DNA from: Actinomycetales bacterium
GTDB lineage: Bacteria > Actinomycetota > Actinomycetes > Actinomycetales > Dermatophilaceae
NCBI GenBank assembly: GCA_016710385.1
Contig: JADJVX010000017.1
Location: 682,001-746,000 of the forward strand
Direction: 5' to 3'
DNA: 64,000 nt
The translations under genes were made by a program, and so were the position numbers. Under the pieces are notes generated by a model. The model worked only from the letters and a program-made list of their open reading frames with translations. It had not been told where the DNA came from and ran no database searches. Below, one piece after another: positions 43,423 through 51,210 of the stretch (its first letter is position 1; each line of letters opens with the position of its first letter).

Positions 43423-44295
43423 TCAGTCGCGCAGGCGAGCCAGCAGGCGGACGATCTCGATGTAGAGCCACACCAGGCTGACGATGAGGCCGTGGGCCAG
43501 CAGCCAGGAGTACTTCTGCGGGGCACCCATCCGGACCGCGCCGTCGATGGAGTCGAAGTCGACGGCCAGCGAGTAGGACGCCAGGCCGACACCGAGCAAC
43601 GAGATCCCGATGCCGAGCAGGCCGCTGCCACCGAAGCCCCAGCCACTGGTCCAGCCGGCGAAGAGGGCGATGACGTTGACCAGGCTGAACAGCAGGTAGC
43701 CCATCAGCGCGAAGCCGAAGATGCGCCGACTGCGGCTGGTCACCTTGATCAGGCCGCTCTTGTAGCCGAGGAACATGCCCGCGAAGGTGCACAGGGTCGC
43801 GACGACCGCGGTGGCGACGATGCCGGGGTAGGCCCGCTCCATCACCCGGCTGAACGCGCCGACGAAGACGCCCTCCAGCGCGGAATAGAGGACGATGAGC
43901 GGCACCGAGACGGTCTTCTTGAACGCGATGACCAGACCGATGACCAGGCCACCGAACATGCCGGCCAGCCAGAACGGCATCGTCAGACCGGGGGACCCGG
44001 CGGTGACGACCCAGCTGAGGGCAGCCAGGGTGACCACGAGGGTGAACAGCCCGATGGTCTTCATGATGACGTCGTCGAAGGTGACCCGGCCGGTCTGCAG
44101 TGGTCCGGCGCTGGGTGCCTGATACATGTCCTGCAGCTGCTGGTGGCTCAGCTGATCCTGGTATGCCGTGCCCGCCGTGGCGTACGGCCCCTGGCCGTAC
44201 GGTTGCTGGGGCTGCGGCTGCTGGCCGAAGCCGGCATACCGGTCTTCCTTGAGCTGCTTGTCGATCCGAGAGAACACCGGATTGTTGCCCGCCAT
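43423..44295 (-). CDS. Bax inhibitor-1/YccA family membrane protein
   Basis: A 290-residue protein. A Gln/Pro/Gly-rich N terminus of about 80 residues (FGQQPQPQQPYGQG) precedes seven hydrophobic helices typical of the BI-1-like family (MKTIGLFTLVVTLAALSW, LIVLYSALEGVFVGAFS). The ATG at 44295 has GGAGG 4 bases upstream. The frame extends upstream through the tRNA gene and is not coding there. Function in bacteria is poorly defined; ion leak or stress roles are reported for relatives. Confidence 0.88.
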   Translation of the reverse strand: MAGNNPVFSRIDKQLKEDRYAGFGQQPQPQQPYGQGPYATAGTAYQDQLSHQQLQDMYQAPSAGPLQTGRVTFDDVIMKTIGLFTLVVTLAALSWVVTAGSPGLTMPFWLAGMFGGLVIGLVIAFKKTVSVPLIVLYSALEGVFVGAFSRVMERAYPGIVATAVVATLCTFAGMFLGYKSGLIKVTSRSRRIFGFALMGYLLFSLVNVIALFAGWTSGWGFGGSGLLGIGISLLGVGLASYSLAVDFDSIDGAVRMGAPQKYSWLLAHGLIVSLVWLYIEIVRLLARLRD

Positions 44296-44377
44296 CGATC
44301 CTCCAAAGGTGTGCCCCCTGAATGGGGCGCGTCTTGTCCGGCTCAGCGTACGGGGTCGGTGCCTTTGTTCCCGGGCG

Positions 44378-44450
44378 TGCCCCCGACGAGACTCGAACTC
44401 GCACTGAAGCGATTTTAAGTCGCCTGCCTCTGCCATTGGGCTACGAGGGC
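44378..44450 (-). tRNA. tRNA with UAA anticodon (putative tRNA-Leu, but class I structure)
   Basis: A 73-base cloverleaf without encoded CCA: acceptor GCCCTCG/CGGGGGC (one G-U pair), D arm GCC...GGC with AATGGCAGA loop, anticodon stem GGCGA/TCGCT with loop CTTAAAA (anticodon UAA, reading UUA), a 5-base variable loop TCAGT, T stem GCGAG/CTCGT with TTCGAGT loop, discriminator A73. Normal tRNA-Leu has a long class II variable arm; this one does not, so the charged amino acid is uncertain although A73 is compatible with leucyl-tRNA synthetase. Confidence 0.85.
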
Positions 44451-44479
44451 ACCAGCAAGTATGCCGTCCAACCCGCCGC

Positions 44480-45016
44480 TCAGAGGTAGGTGCGTCGTGG
44501 GTGCACCGCGTGCGGACCGGCGACCCGGTCGAGGAAGATCATCCCGTCGGTGTGGTCGATCTCGTGCTGCAGGGCCACGGCCTCGAAGGCGTCGGTCTCG
44601 ATCGTCACCCACTCCCCCGTGCCGGGCAACTGGCCCCGCACGACCAGCCGACGGGCGCGGGCTACGTCGCCGGTGAAATCGGGCACCGACATGCACCCCT
44701 CGCGGCCTCGTTCCTTGCGGGTGGCCGACTCGATCACCGCATTGCACAACACGAACTCGCCGTGGCAGGTGCGGGTCTTGGGGTGGCCGGTGACGTCGAC
44801 GGAGAACATCCGCCAGGCGATGCCGACCTGTTGGGCCGCCAGGCCGACGCAGCCGGGCGAGACCGCCTGGGTGGCCAGCAGGTCGGCGGCCAACGTGATG
44901 ACCTCCGGTGCGGTGGGATCCACGGCCATTCCCGGGGTCGCGAGCACCGGGTCGGGGGCCTGCACGACCGGGAGCACCCGGCCGACCGGCAGGGACGGCA
45001 TGACCACCGAACTCAC
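44480..45016 (-). CDS. def: Peptide deformylase
   Basis: A 178-residue deformylase. Motif 1 is GCVGLAAQQVG, motif 2 EGCMSVPDF (metal Cys) and motif 3 QHEIDHTDG (HExxH metal site). It removes the formyl group from nascent N-terminal Met. GTG 45016 overlaps the ACT-protein stop (GTGA). A second in-frame start (MPSLPVGR) is 15 bases downstream. Confidence 0.95.
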   Translation of the reverse strand: MSSVVMPSLPVGRVLPVVQAPDPVLATPGMAVDPTAPEVITLAADLLATQAVSPGCVGLAAQQVGIAWRMFSVDVTGHPKTRTCHGEFVLCNAVIESATRKERGREGCMSVPDFTGDVARARRLVVRGQLPGTGEWVTIETDAFEAVALQHEIDHTDGMIFLDRVAGPHAVHPRRTYL

Positions 45017-45543
45017 AGCAGGTCGTCGTCCACGGGGTGCAGGCTGACATCGACGCCCAGCCTGCGTGCGGCGTCGGCCAGGTCGGCCTGAACGGCCGAT
45101 ACGTCGGCGCCCTCGGGCAGCACGACTTCGGCCAGCAGCACATAGAGAGCCGAACCGAGCCGGGTGCCGAGATCGACGATGTTGCCCCCGTGCCGGGCCA
45201 ACACCCGGGTGATCGACGCGACGATGCCGGGTCGGTCGGCGCCGTGGACCCGCAGGGTGAAGGACTGGCCCGCGCCGGAGTGCTGGGCTGGGTCGGGCAG
45301 CGAGCGCACGTCGACGCTCAACCCACCCGAGTGCTGCAGCGGCTGCATGGCTGCCTCCACGGCACTCTGGGAGGCGTCGCTGCGCACGAGGACGACCATG
45401 GCGAAGTGCCCGCGCAACAGGGTCATCGTCGAGTCTTCGAGGTTGCCCCCGACCCCGGCCAGGGCCTCGGTCAGCTCGGCGACGATGCCGGGCCGGTCAT
45501 CGCCCAAGACGGTCACGGCAAGCACGGGAGGGGGTGGCGTCAC
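45013..45543 (-). CDS. Tandem ACT-domain protein (GcvR-like)
   Basis: A 176-residue protein made of two ACT domains (LAVTVLGDDRPGIVAELTEALAGVGGN is the first opening, in parts; RVHGADRPGIVASITRVL the second). Such proteins sense amino acids; GcvR-like members regulate glycine or serine metabolism, but no target is visible. GTG 45543 is preferred to ATG 45570 because TAGGCT (45551-45556 complement) lies 7 bases upstream, a leaderless arrangement with no ribosome binding site. Overlaps def. Confidence 0.8.
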   Translation of the reverse strand: MTPPPPVLAVTVLGDDRPGIVAELTEALAGVGGNLEDSTMTLLRGHFAMVVLVRSDASQSAVEAAMQPLQHSGGLSVDVRSLPDPAQHSGAGQSFTLRVHGADRPGIVASITRVLARHGGNIVDLGTRLGSALYVLLAEVVLPEGADVSAVQADLADAARRLGVDVSLHPVDDDLL

Positions 45544-45587
45544 GGGCGACAGCCTAGCTCGGTGTGACATCGGGCCCGTCCCTGCGG

Positions 45588-46409
45588 TCACAGGCTCCCG
45601 ATCACCGCGTCGAGCATGGGCTCGGTCAACCGCCCGGTGAAGGTGTTCTGCTGGCTCACGTGATAACTGCCGACCAGTCGGATCTGCCGGCCTGCGGGGG
45701 TGACCACCCGGCATACCGCGCCGTGGCCGAAGCGAGGCTTGGGTGCGGGCACCTGCCACCCGAGCCGGCGCGCGGCGGCGAGGGTGGCATCCCACCCGAT
45801 CCCGCCCAGGGCGAGGATCGAGCGCAACGACGGCGCCGCAAGGGTGAGGTCACGGTCCAGCCACGGAGCGCAGGTCGCCTTCTCCTGGCCCGTGGGCTGG
45901 TTGCCGGGCGGGGCGCAGCGGACGGCCGCGACGATGCGCAGGCCGGTGAGGGCCTGGCCGTCGCCTGCCGCGACGCTCGTGGGCAGGGCGGCATATCCGG
46001 CGCGGTGCAGCGCGGCATACAACCAGTCGCCGCTGCGATCGCCGGTGAACATCCGCCCGGTGCGGTTGGCGCCATGGGCCGCGGGCGCGAGCCCGACGAC
46101 GAGCACCGCCGGCTGCGGATCGCCGAAGCCGGGGCCGGGGCGGCCCCAATACGGTTGCCCCGCAAAGGAAGCCCGTTTCCCGACAGCGCACTCTTCCCGC
46201 CACGCGACCAGCCGCGGGCAGGCCCTGCATACCGAGATACGAGCGTCCAACTCGGCGACTGCACCGGCCGAGGCGGCCAGCGAGCTCACCTGCGCGGCGG
46301 TGCCGGCAACGGGGGTATGCCGGTCGGCCAGGTCGCCCGGCCAGCCCGTGCCAGCCGGGACCGGCGACCCAAACGACTGACCGGTGACGGGGTGTGGCAG
46401 CTCGATCAT
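45588..46409 (-). CDS. Family 5 uracil-DNA glycosylase (UdgB type)
   Basis: A 273-residue UDG. GLAPAAHGANRTGR is the family 5 motif 1 and GSYHVSQQNTFTGRL motif 2; CRACPRL and a CAPP segment supply cysteines of the expected 4Fe-4S cluster. It excises uracil and deaminated or oxidised bases from DNA. Lies between ppx and the ACT gene on the same strand. Confidence 0.92.
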   Translation of the reverse strand: MIELPHPVTGQSFGSPVPAGTGWPGDLADRHTPVAGTAAQVSSLAASAGAVAELDARISVCRACPRLVAWREECAVGKRASFAGQPYWGRPGPGFGDPQPAVLVVGLAPAAHGANRTGRMFTGDRSGDWLYAALHRAGYAALPTSVAAGDGQALTGLRIVAAVRCAPPGNQPTGQEKATCAPWLDRDLTLAAPSLRSILALGGIGWDATLAAARRLGWQVPAPKPRFGHGAVCRVVTPAGRQIRLVGSYHVSQQNTFTGRLTEPMLDAVIGSL

Positions 46410-46436
46410 CCCGGGCCGCTGGCCGTCACGCCGGCC

Positions 46437-47408
46437 TCAGAGCCCGACCAGGGACAGCGCGATGCCGTCGAGGATGTCGTGCTCGGAGGTGACGATCTGC
46501 AACTGCTCGCCCAGGCCGGTGTCTCGCTTGACCCGCTCGATGACGCGCGACCACACCAGTGCGCCCGCTCCGATGACATCGACGCGGCCGGGGTGCATAA
46601 AACCCAGCTTCGCGCGCTCGGCGCGCGGCATCCGCAGCAGCTCGTCGCACGCCTTCTCGGTGGCGTCCGGGCCGGCGATCGACAGGTGGATGGCCTCGGG
46701 ATCGTAGGCCGGCAGCTTCAGCAGGTGCGCCGTGACCGTGGTGATGCTGCCGGCCAGGCCGACCAGGGTGCGCACCGGATGCACGTCGACCTCGGTGGCA
46801 CCGACCTCGATCTGGCCGTCGACGTCGACGATTGCGGCCGCGATCTGCTCGAGCGTCGGGGGGTCGCTCACCAGGTGGCGCTCGGTCATCCGCACGCAGC
46901 CGATGTCGACCGAGCGCGCTGCCTCGACATCGGACGTGCCGCGGACGAACTCGGTCGACCCACCGCCGATGTCCATGACGAGATAGGGGCCTGGGATCCC
47001 GGCGGCCCGCAGGTCGCCGGTGGCCCCGAGGAAGGACAGCCGGGCCTCCTCCGCACCGCTGATGACCTCGGGCGTGACGTCCAAGTCGCCAAAGGCGGCG
47101 CGCACGCCGGCGACAAACTCGTCGGCATTGCTGGCGTCCCGACTGGCCGACGTCGCGACGAAGCGGATCGTCGTCACCCCGTGATCGCGACATTGCTGGG
47201 CGTATTCACGGGCTTTGGCCAGGGTCCGGGCCATCGCCTCTGGGGCGATGACGCCGGTCTTGTCGACCCCATGCCCGAGTCGGACGATGTCCATCCGGCG
47301 CACGACATCGGTGAGAGCGTGAGTATCGCCGTCGATATCGGCGATGAGCAGACGGATCGAGTTGGTGCCGCAGTCCACAGCGGCGACGCGACGGGTGCGG
47401 GAGGTCAC
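46437..47408 (-). CDS. ppx: Exopolyphosphatase / guanosine pentaphosphatase family protein
   Basis: A 323-residue ASKHA protein: VAAVDCGTNSIRLLIADI (phosphate 1), ATSASRDASNADEF, and MDIGGGSTEFVRG (phosphate 2). Corresponds in position to Mycobacterium Rv1026. Shorter than E. coli Ppx, lacking the C-terminal HD domain, as usual for this group. GTG start in a GTGA overlap with DUF501. Confidence 0.92.
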   Translation of the reverse strand: MTSRTRRVAAVDCGTNSIRLLIADIDGDTHALTDVVRRMDIVRLGHGVDKTGVIAPEAMARTLAKAREYAQQCRDHGVTTIRFVATSASRDASNADEFVAGVRAAFGDLDVTPEVISGAEEARLSFLGATGDLRAAGIPGPYLVMDIGGGSTEFVRGTSDVEAARSVDIGCVRMTERHLVSDPPTLEQIAAAIVDVDGQIEVGATEVDVHPVRTLVGLAGSITTVTAHLLKLPAYDPEAIHLSIAGPDATEKACDELLRMPRAERAKLGFMHPGRVDVIGAGALVWSRVIERVKRDTGLGEQLQIVTSEHDILDGIALSLVGL

Positions 47409-47935
47409 CGGTCATCTCCTTCGTTCTCGGTGGTCACGCACGATTGCGTAGCCCACCACTGCGGCAACAGGGCAAGCGTCTGGTCGCCGAACGGGTTGAC
47501 GCCCGGACCGACCGCCAGCGCATGAGCGGCCAGGACGTGCAGGCATTTCACCCGGTCGGGCATGCCTCCGGCCGAGATGCCCGCGATCTCGGGCGGCTCG
47601 CCAAGCCGGGCGCGATCGGTCAGGTAGGCCTCATGGGCCCGACGGTAGTCCTGGGCCAGCTGGGGGTCCTCGCCGAGGCGCTCCTGCATCGCGGTCATGA
47701 CCCCCGCGCTTTCGAGCGTGCTCAACGCCCCGGTGAGCCGGGGGCAGGTGGCGTAGTAGGTCGTGGGAAATGGGGTGCCATCGGGCAACTGCGCGGCCGT
47801 GGTGACCACGTCGGGGGCCCCGCAGGGGCAGCGGTGCGCGACCCCGACGACACCTCGCGGCGCGCGTCCCAGCTGGCGCTGGACCACCGCGAGGTCGGCA
47901 GCATCAACCGGCTGCTGGGGTCCCCGGATCCTCAC
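47405..47935 (-). CDS. DUF501 protein
   Basis: A 176-residue protein with HRCPCGAPDVVTT, PFPTTYYATCPRLTGALSTLES and MPDRVKCLHVLAAHALA, the conserved Cys/His pattern of DUF501 (Rv1025-like), probably metal binding. Always found between ftsB/divIC and ppx in actinobacteria, which holds here. Function unknown. Confidence 0.9.
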   Translation of the reverse strand: MRIRGPQQPVDAADLAVVQRQLGRAPRGVVGVAHRCPCGAPDVVTTAAQLPDGTPFPTTYYATCPRLTGALSTLESAGVMTAMQERLGEDPQLAQDYRRAHEAYLTDRARLGEPPEIAGISAGGMPDRVKCLHVLAAHALAVGPGVNPFGDQTLALLPQWWATQSCVTTENEGDDR

Positions 47936-48016
47936 CCTCCCGAGCCTACCGACTCCGCCGGTGACCTTCGGGCGGCCCCCGGGTCAACGTCCGGGCAACG
48001 CCGCGTCAACGCCGCG

Positions 48017-48580
48017 TCAACGCGCAGTGACCGCCGAGAGCGGCTGGTCGGCCAATTGGACCGACTGCCACAGTTGGCCGTACCACGGGGCCGAGGCGTC
48101 GGCGCGGGGTGCGGCGACCGAGACCGCCGGCCCCGCGGACTGGGGAGCCGTGGCATCGATGACGGTGTATGAGCGGTCCCCCGGCTTGACGTACTTGAGC
48201 CGCTGGCGGGCCTGCTGCTCGACATAGGCCGGGTCGGCCCAGCGCTCCTCCTCGGCCTTGAGCTCGGCCAATTGCTGTTGCTGCGACACGATCTTGTCGC
48301 GCAGCGCGTCGATCTCGGCATTCTGCCGGGCCAGGTTGCGGGCGGTCGGCACGACGGTGACCATCAGCACGACGACCAGACCGGCGAGCACCACCCAGCG
48401 CCACCACACCGTGCCCTTGGTGGCCTCGGCGGTGACGGACTCTCGCGGCCGCGCGGCCGACGGGGGGCGCCGAGCCCCGGTGCGCGCTCCCGGGCCGGTA
48501 TGCCGTGCGCCGGGGCGAGACGACGCAGCACCCGGCCGGCGGGCGGAGCCCATCGGCCGGGTGCTGCGCGAGGTCGTCAC
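48017..48580 (-). CDS. FtsB/DivIC-family septum formation initiator
   Basis: A 187-residue bitopic protein: basic Pro/Arg-rich cytoplasmic N terminus (about 55 residues), one transmembrane helix (WWRWVVLAGLVVVLMVTVV), a coiled coil (NAEIDALRDKIVSQQQQLAELKAEEERW is split by family as a leucine-zipper-like region) and RLKYVKPGDRSY. Expected to act with FtsL and FtsQ at the divisome. Position after eno matches Rv1024. GTG start, AGGAG 6 bases upstream. Confidence 0.88.
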   Translation of the reverse strand: MTTSRSTRPMGSARRPGAASSRPGARHTGPGARTGARRPPSAARPRESVTAEATKGTVWWRWVVLAGLVVVLMVTVVPTARNLARQNAEIDALRDKIVSQQQQLAELKAEEERWADPAYVEQQARQRLKYVKPGDRSYTVIDATAPQSAGPAVSVAAPRADASAPWYGQLWQSVQLADQPLSAVTAR

Positions 48581-48631
48581 GTCAGGCTCCTGAACGGCAT
48601 ACCGTCCAGTGTGACCGACGCGGCGGCGAGA

Positions 48632-49921
48632 TTACTTGCGCCCCGCCGCGAACCGCGGGAACGCGCCGGCACCGGCATACACGGCCGCGTCGTCGAGCTC
48701 CTCCTCGATGCGCAGCAGCTGGTTGTACTTGGCCACCCGGTCGGAGCGGGCCGGAGCACCGGTCTTGATCTGGCCGCAGTTGGTCGCGACGGCGAGGTCG
48801 GCGATCGTCGTGTCCTCGGTCTCACCGGAGCGGTGGCTCATCATGCAGGTGTAGCCGCTGCGGTGGGCGAGCTCGACGGCGTCGAGGGTCTCGGTGAGCG
48901 AGCCGATCTGGTTGACCTTGACCAGCAGCGAGTTGGCGGTGCGGGTGTCGATGCCGCGCTGCAGCCGCTCCGGGTTGGTGACGAACAGGTCGTCGCCGAC
49001 GAGCTGGACCTTGTCACCGAGCTTGTCGGTGATGGCCTTCCAGCCCGCCCAGTCCTCTTCGCTCATCGGGTCCTCGATGGACACCAACGGGTAGTTGGCC
49101 ACGAGGTCGGCGTAGTAGTCGGCCATCTCGTCGGCGGTCTTCTTGACCCCCTCGAACTCGTAGGAGCCGTCCTTGAAGAACTCGGTCGCCGCCACGTCGA
49201 GCGCCAGCGCGACGTCCTTCCCCGGGGTCAGGCCGGCCTTCTCGATGGCCTCGACGATGAGGTCGAGCGCTGCCCGGTTGCTCTCGAGGTTGGGGGCGAA
49301 ACCACCCTCGTCGCCCAGACCGGTGGACAGGCCACGGTCGTGCAGGACCTTCTTGAGCATGTGGTAGACCTCGGCACCCCAGCGCAGCGCCTCCTTGAAC
49401 GACGGCGCGCCGATCGGGGCGATCATGAACTCCTGGATGTCGACGTTGGAGTCGGCGTGCGCGCCGCCGTTGAGGATGTTCATCATCGGCACGGGCAGGA
49501 TGTGGGCGTTCGGGCCACCGACGTAGCGGAACAGCGGCAGGCCGGCCGAGTCGGCCGCCGCGCGCGCGACCGCGAGCGAGACGCCGAGGATGGCGTTGGC
49601 GCCGAGCTTCTCTTTGTTCTTGGTGCCGTCCAGGGCGATCATCTCGGCGTCGATGAGGCGCTGCTCGGACGCCTCGAAGCCCATGATCCGCTCGTTGATC
49701 TCGTCGAGCACGGCCTCGACGGCCTGCTCGACGCCCTTGCCGAGGTAGCGGCCCTTGTCACCGTCGCGCCGCTCGCACGCCTCGAACGCTCCGGTCGAGG
49801 CACCGGACGGGACGGCTGCCCGCGCGATAGTGCCGTCGTCGAGGGCCACCTCGACCTCGACCGTGGGGTTGCCGCGGGAGTCGAGGATCTCGCGTGCACC
49901 TACTGCCTCAATGCTGGCCAC
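48632..49921 (-). CDS. eno: Enolase
   Basis: A 429-residue enolase (2-phosphoglycerate to PEP). It starts VASIEAVGAREILDSRGNPT, with GGAGG 7 bases before the GTG at 49921; conserved GDEGGFAPN, SIEDPMSEEDW, GDDLFVTNP and SHRSGETED (catalytic region) are intact. Upstream frame extension is not coding. Two repeat copies flank the gap between eno and ftsB (48498, 48594). Confidence 0.98.
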   Translation of the reverse strand: MASIEAVGAREILDSRGNPTVEVEVALDDGTIARAAVPSGASTGAFEACERRDGDKGRYLGKGVEQAVEAVLDEINERIMGFEASEQRLIDAEMIALDGTKNKEKLGANAILGVSLAVARAAADSAGLPLFRYVGGPNAHILPVPMMNILNGGAHADSNVDIQEFMIAPIGAPSFKEALRWGAEVYHMLKKVLHDRGLSTGLGDEGGFAPNLESNRAALDLIVEAIEKAGLTPGKDVALALDVAATEFFKDGSYEFEGVKKTADEMADYYADLVANYPLVSIEDPMSEEDWAGWKAITDKLGDKVQLVGDDLFVTNPERLQRGIDTRTANSLLVKVNQIGSLTETLDAVELAHRSGYTCMMSHRSGETEDTTIADLAVATNCGQIKTGAPARSDRVAKYNQLLRIEEELDDAAVYAGAGAFPRFAAGRK

Positions 49922-50005
49922 TGGACTGCCTCCAAGACGTGGTTCGGGCTGGGCCGATCCCGCCTCACGCCGCATTGCGTCAAGCCGCCGGCCGTCGTCC
50001 CAACC

Positions 50006-50671
50006 CTATCCCTCGGCGTCGGTCAGCGCCCTCACCGCGGCCCGCAGGGCAGAGTCGGGATCGTCACCCGCACGCACCAGTCGCGCGACCATTCCCAGGA
50101 GTTCGGCACCCGGTCCACCGGCGTTCACCTGAGCATCGACGCGGGCCCCGAGTCCGGCCCGATCGAGGCGGGAGACCACCGTGGCCGCCCGGGCGAGGGA
50201 CGGCATACCGGCCGGTATGCCGTGCAGCGGACCGCCCTCGACGCCCTGGGCCGCCCGCTCGGCGGCCTTGAGCTGCTCCCAGTTGGCGATGACCTGCTCG
50301 GGGGTGTCGGCCTGGACGTCGGCGAAGACGTGGGGATGCCGCCGGCGCAGCTTGCTGGCCAGTCCGGCGGCGATGACCTCCAGGTCGAACGGCGCGTCTG
50401 GGTGTTCCTGCCCGACGCGAGCTTGGAAGACCACCTGCAAGAGCACGTCGCCGAGTTCCTCGACGATGTGGTCACGATCTCCGGACTCGATCGCCTCGGC
50501 GGCCTCGTGGGCCTCCTCGAGCAGATAGGGCACCAACGACGCATGGGTCTGCTCGGCGTCCCAGGGGCAACCCCCCGGTGACCGCAGCCGGTCCATGACC
50601 GCCACGAGGTCGGCCAGCGCCGACGGCGGGGAGTCTGTCGAGGACTCGCTCGGGGTCACCCTCGAGGCCAC
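50006..50671 (-). CDS. mazG: Nucleoside triphosphate pyrophosphohydrolase MazG
   Basis: A 221-residue protein with LRSPGGCPWDAEQTH, LLEEAHEAAEAIE and EELGDVLLQVVFQA, the Mg-binding EExxE and ExxD motifs of all-alpha NTP pyrophosphatases, which clear aberrant nucleotides. A 24-bp perfect palindrome of the repeat word encodes Gly-Ile-Pro-Ala-Gly-Met-Pro near residue 150, using ATA. GTG start is approximate. Confidence 0.92.
   Translation of the reverse strand: MASRVTPSESSTDSPPSALADLVAVMDRLRSPGGCPWDAEQTHASLVPYLLEEAHEAAEAIESGDRDHIVEELGDVLLQVVFQARVGQEHPDAPFDLEVIAAGLASKLRRRHPHVFADVQADTPEQVIANWEQLKAAERAAQGVEGGPLHGIPAGMPSLARAATVVSRLDRAGLGARVDAQVNAGGPGAELLGMVARLVRAGDDPDSALRAAVRALTDAEG
50200..50223. 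repeat. 24-bp perfect palindrome built from two GTATGCCGT copies in mazG
   Basis: ACGGCATACCGG is followed directly by its exact complement, the most complete head-to-head pair in the window, inside coding sequence. Confidence 0.85.
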
Positions 50672-50679
50672 GCTCAACG

Positions 50680-51210
50680 TCAGGGAGCTTTGCTGGCCGC
50701 GGGCGGCTGGATGATCCAGTCGGGAGTGGTCTTGAGCAGGGTGCCGTCCTTGGGGTTGATCCCACTGCCGTAGCGCGGATCGATGACGACCTGCGAGCTG
50801 GAGATCTGGGCGAGCACCTCTTGCCAGTCGGCGTCGGTGAAGGTCGCGGCCGCATTGTTGGCCTTGACGATCGACACCGTCTCGGGGGTCGGCGACGCGA
50901 TCTGGGTGATCATCGCGTTGTAGCCGGCGTCCGGGGTCCACAGCGCCTTCTGCTCGGTGTGCGCCAGAACGAAGGGCGCGACGACCAGCCAGTTGACCGT
51001 CGTCGTGTCGGTGAGCGGCTGGGCCGCCAACTCGGCCATCGTGTTGAGTTGACGGGTCGCCTCGTGCACCTGGGCCTGGCTATAGCTCGTGCCGTTGACG
51101 ATCAATGCCGTGCCCGGGCGGGCGGCGCCGCTGCACCCGGACAGGGCCATCGCCCCGGACATGAGCAGGGCAGTGCCGACAAGGCGCCACGAGGTCCGGC
51201 GAGTGATCAT
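50680..51210 (-). CDS. SurA-N-terminal-like lipoprotein
   Basis: A 176-residue lipoprotein. Signal peptide with lipobox ALSGCSG (Cys about residue 26), then VNGTSYSQAQVHEATRQLN, reminiscent of the SurA N-terminal domain, but with no PPIase domain; the C-terminal part reads VVIDPRYGSGINPKDGTL. Start overlaps the mfd stop by ATGA, so it is cotranscribed with mfd and mazG. A chaperone role is only inferred. Confidence 0.8.
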   Translation of the reverse strand: MITRRTSWRLVGTALLMSGAMALSGCSGAARPGTALIVNGTSYSQAQVHEATRQLNTMAELAAQPLTDTTTVNWLVVAPFVLAHTEQKALWTPDAGYNAMITQIASPTPETVSIVKANNAAATFTDADWQEVLAQISSSQVVIDPRYGSGINPKDGTLLKTTPDWIIQPPAASKAP

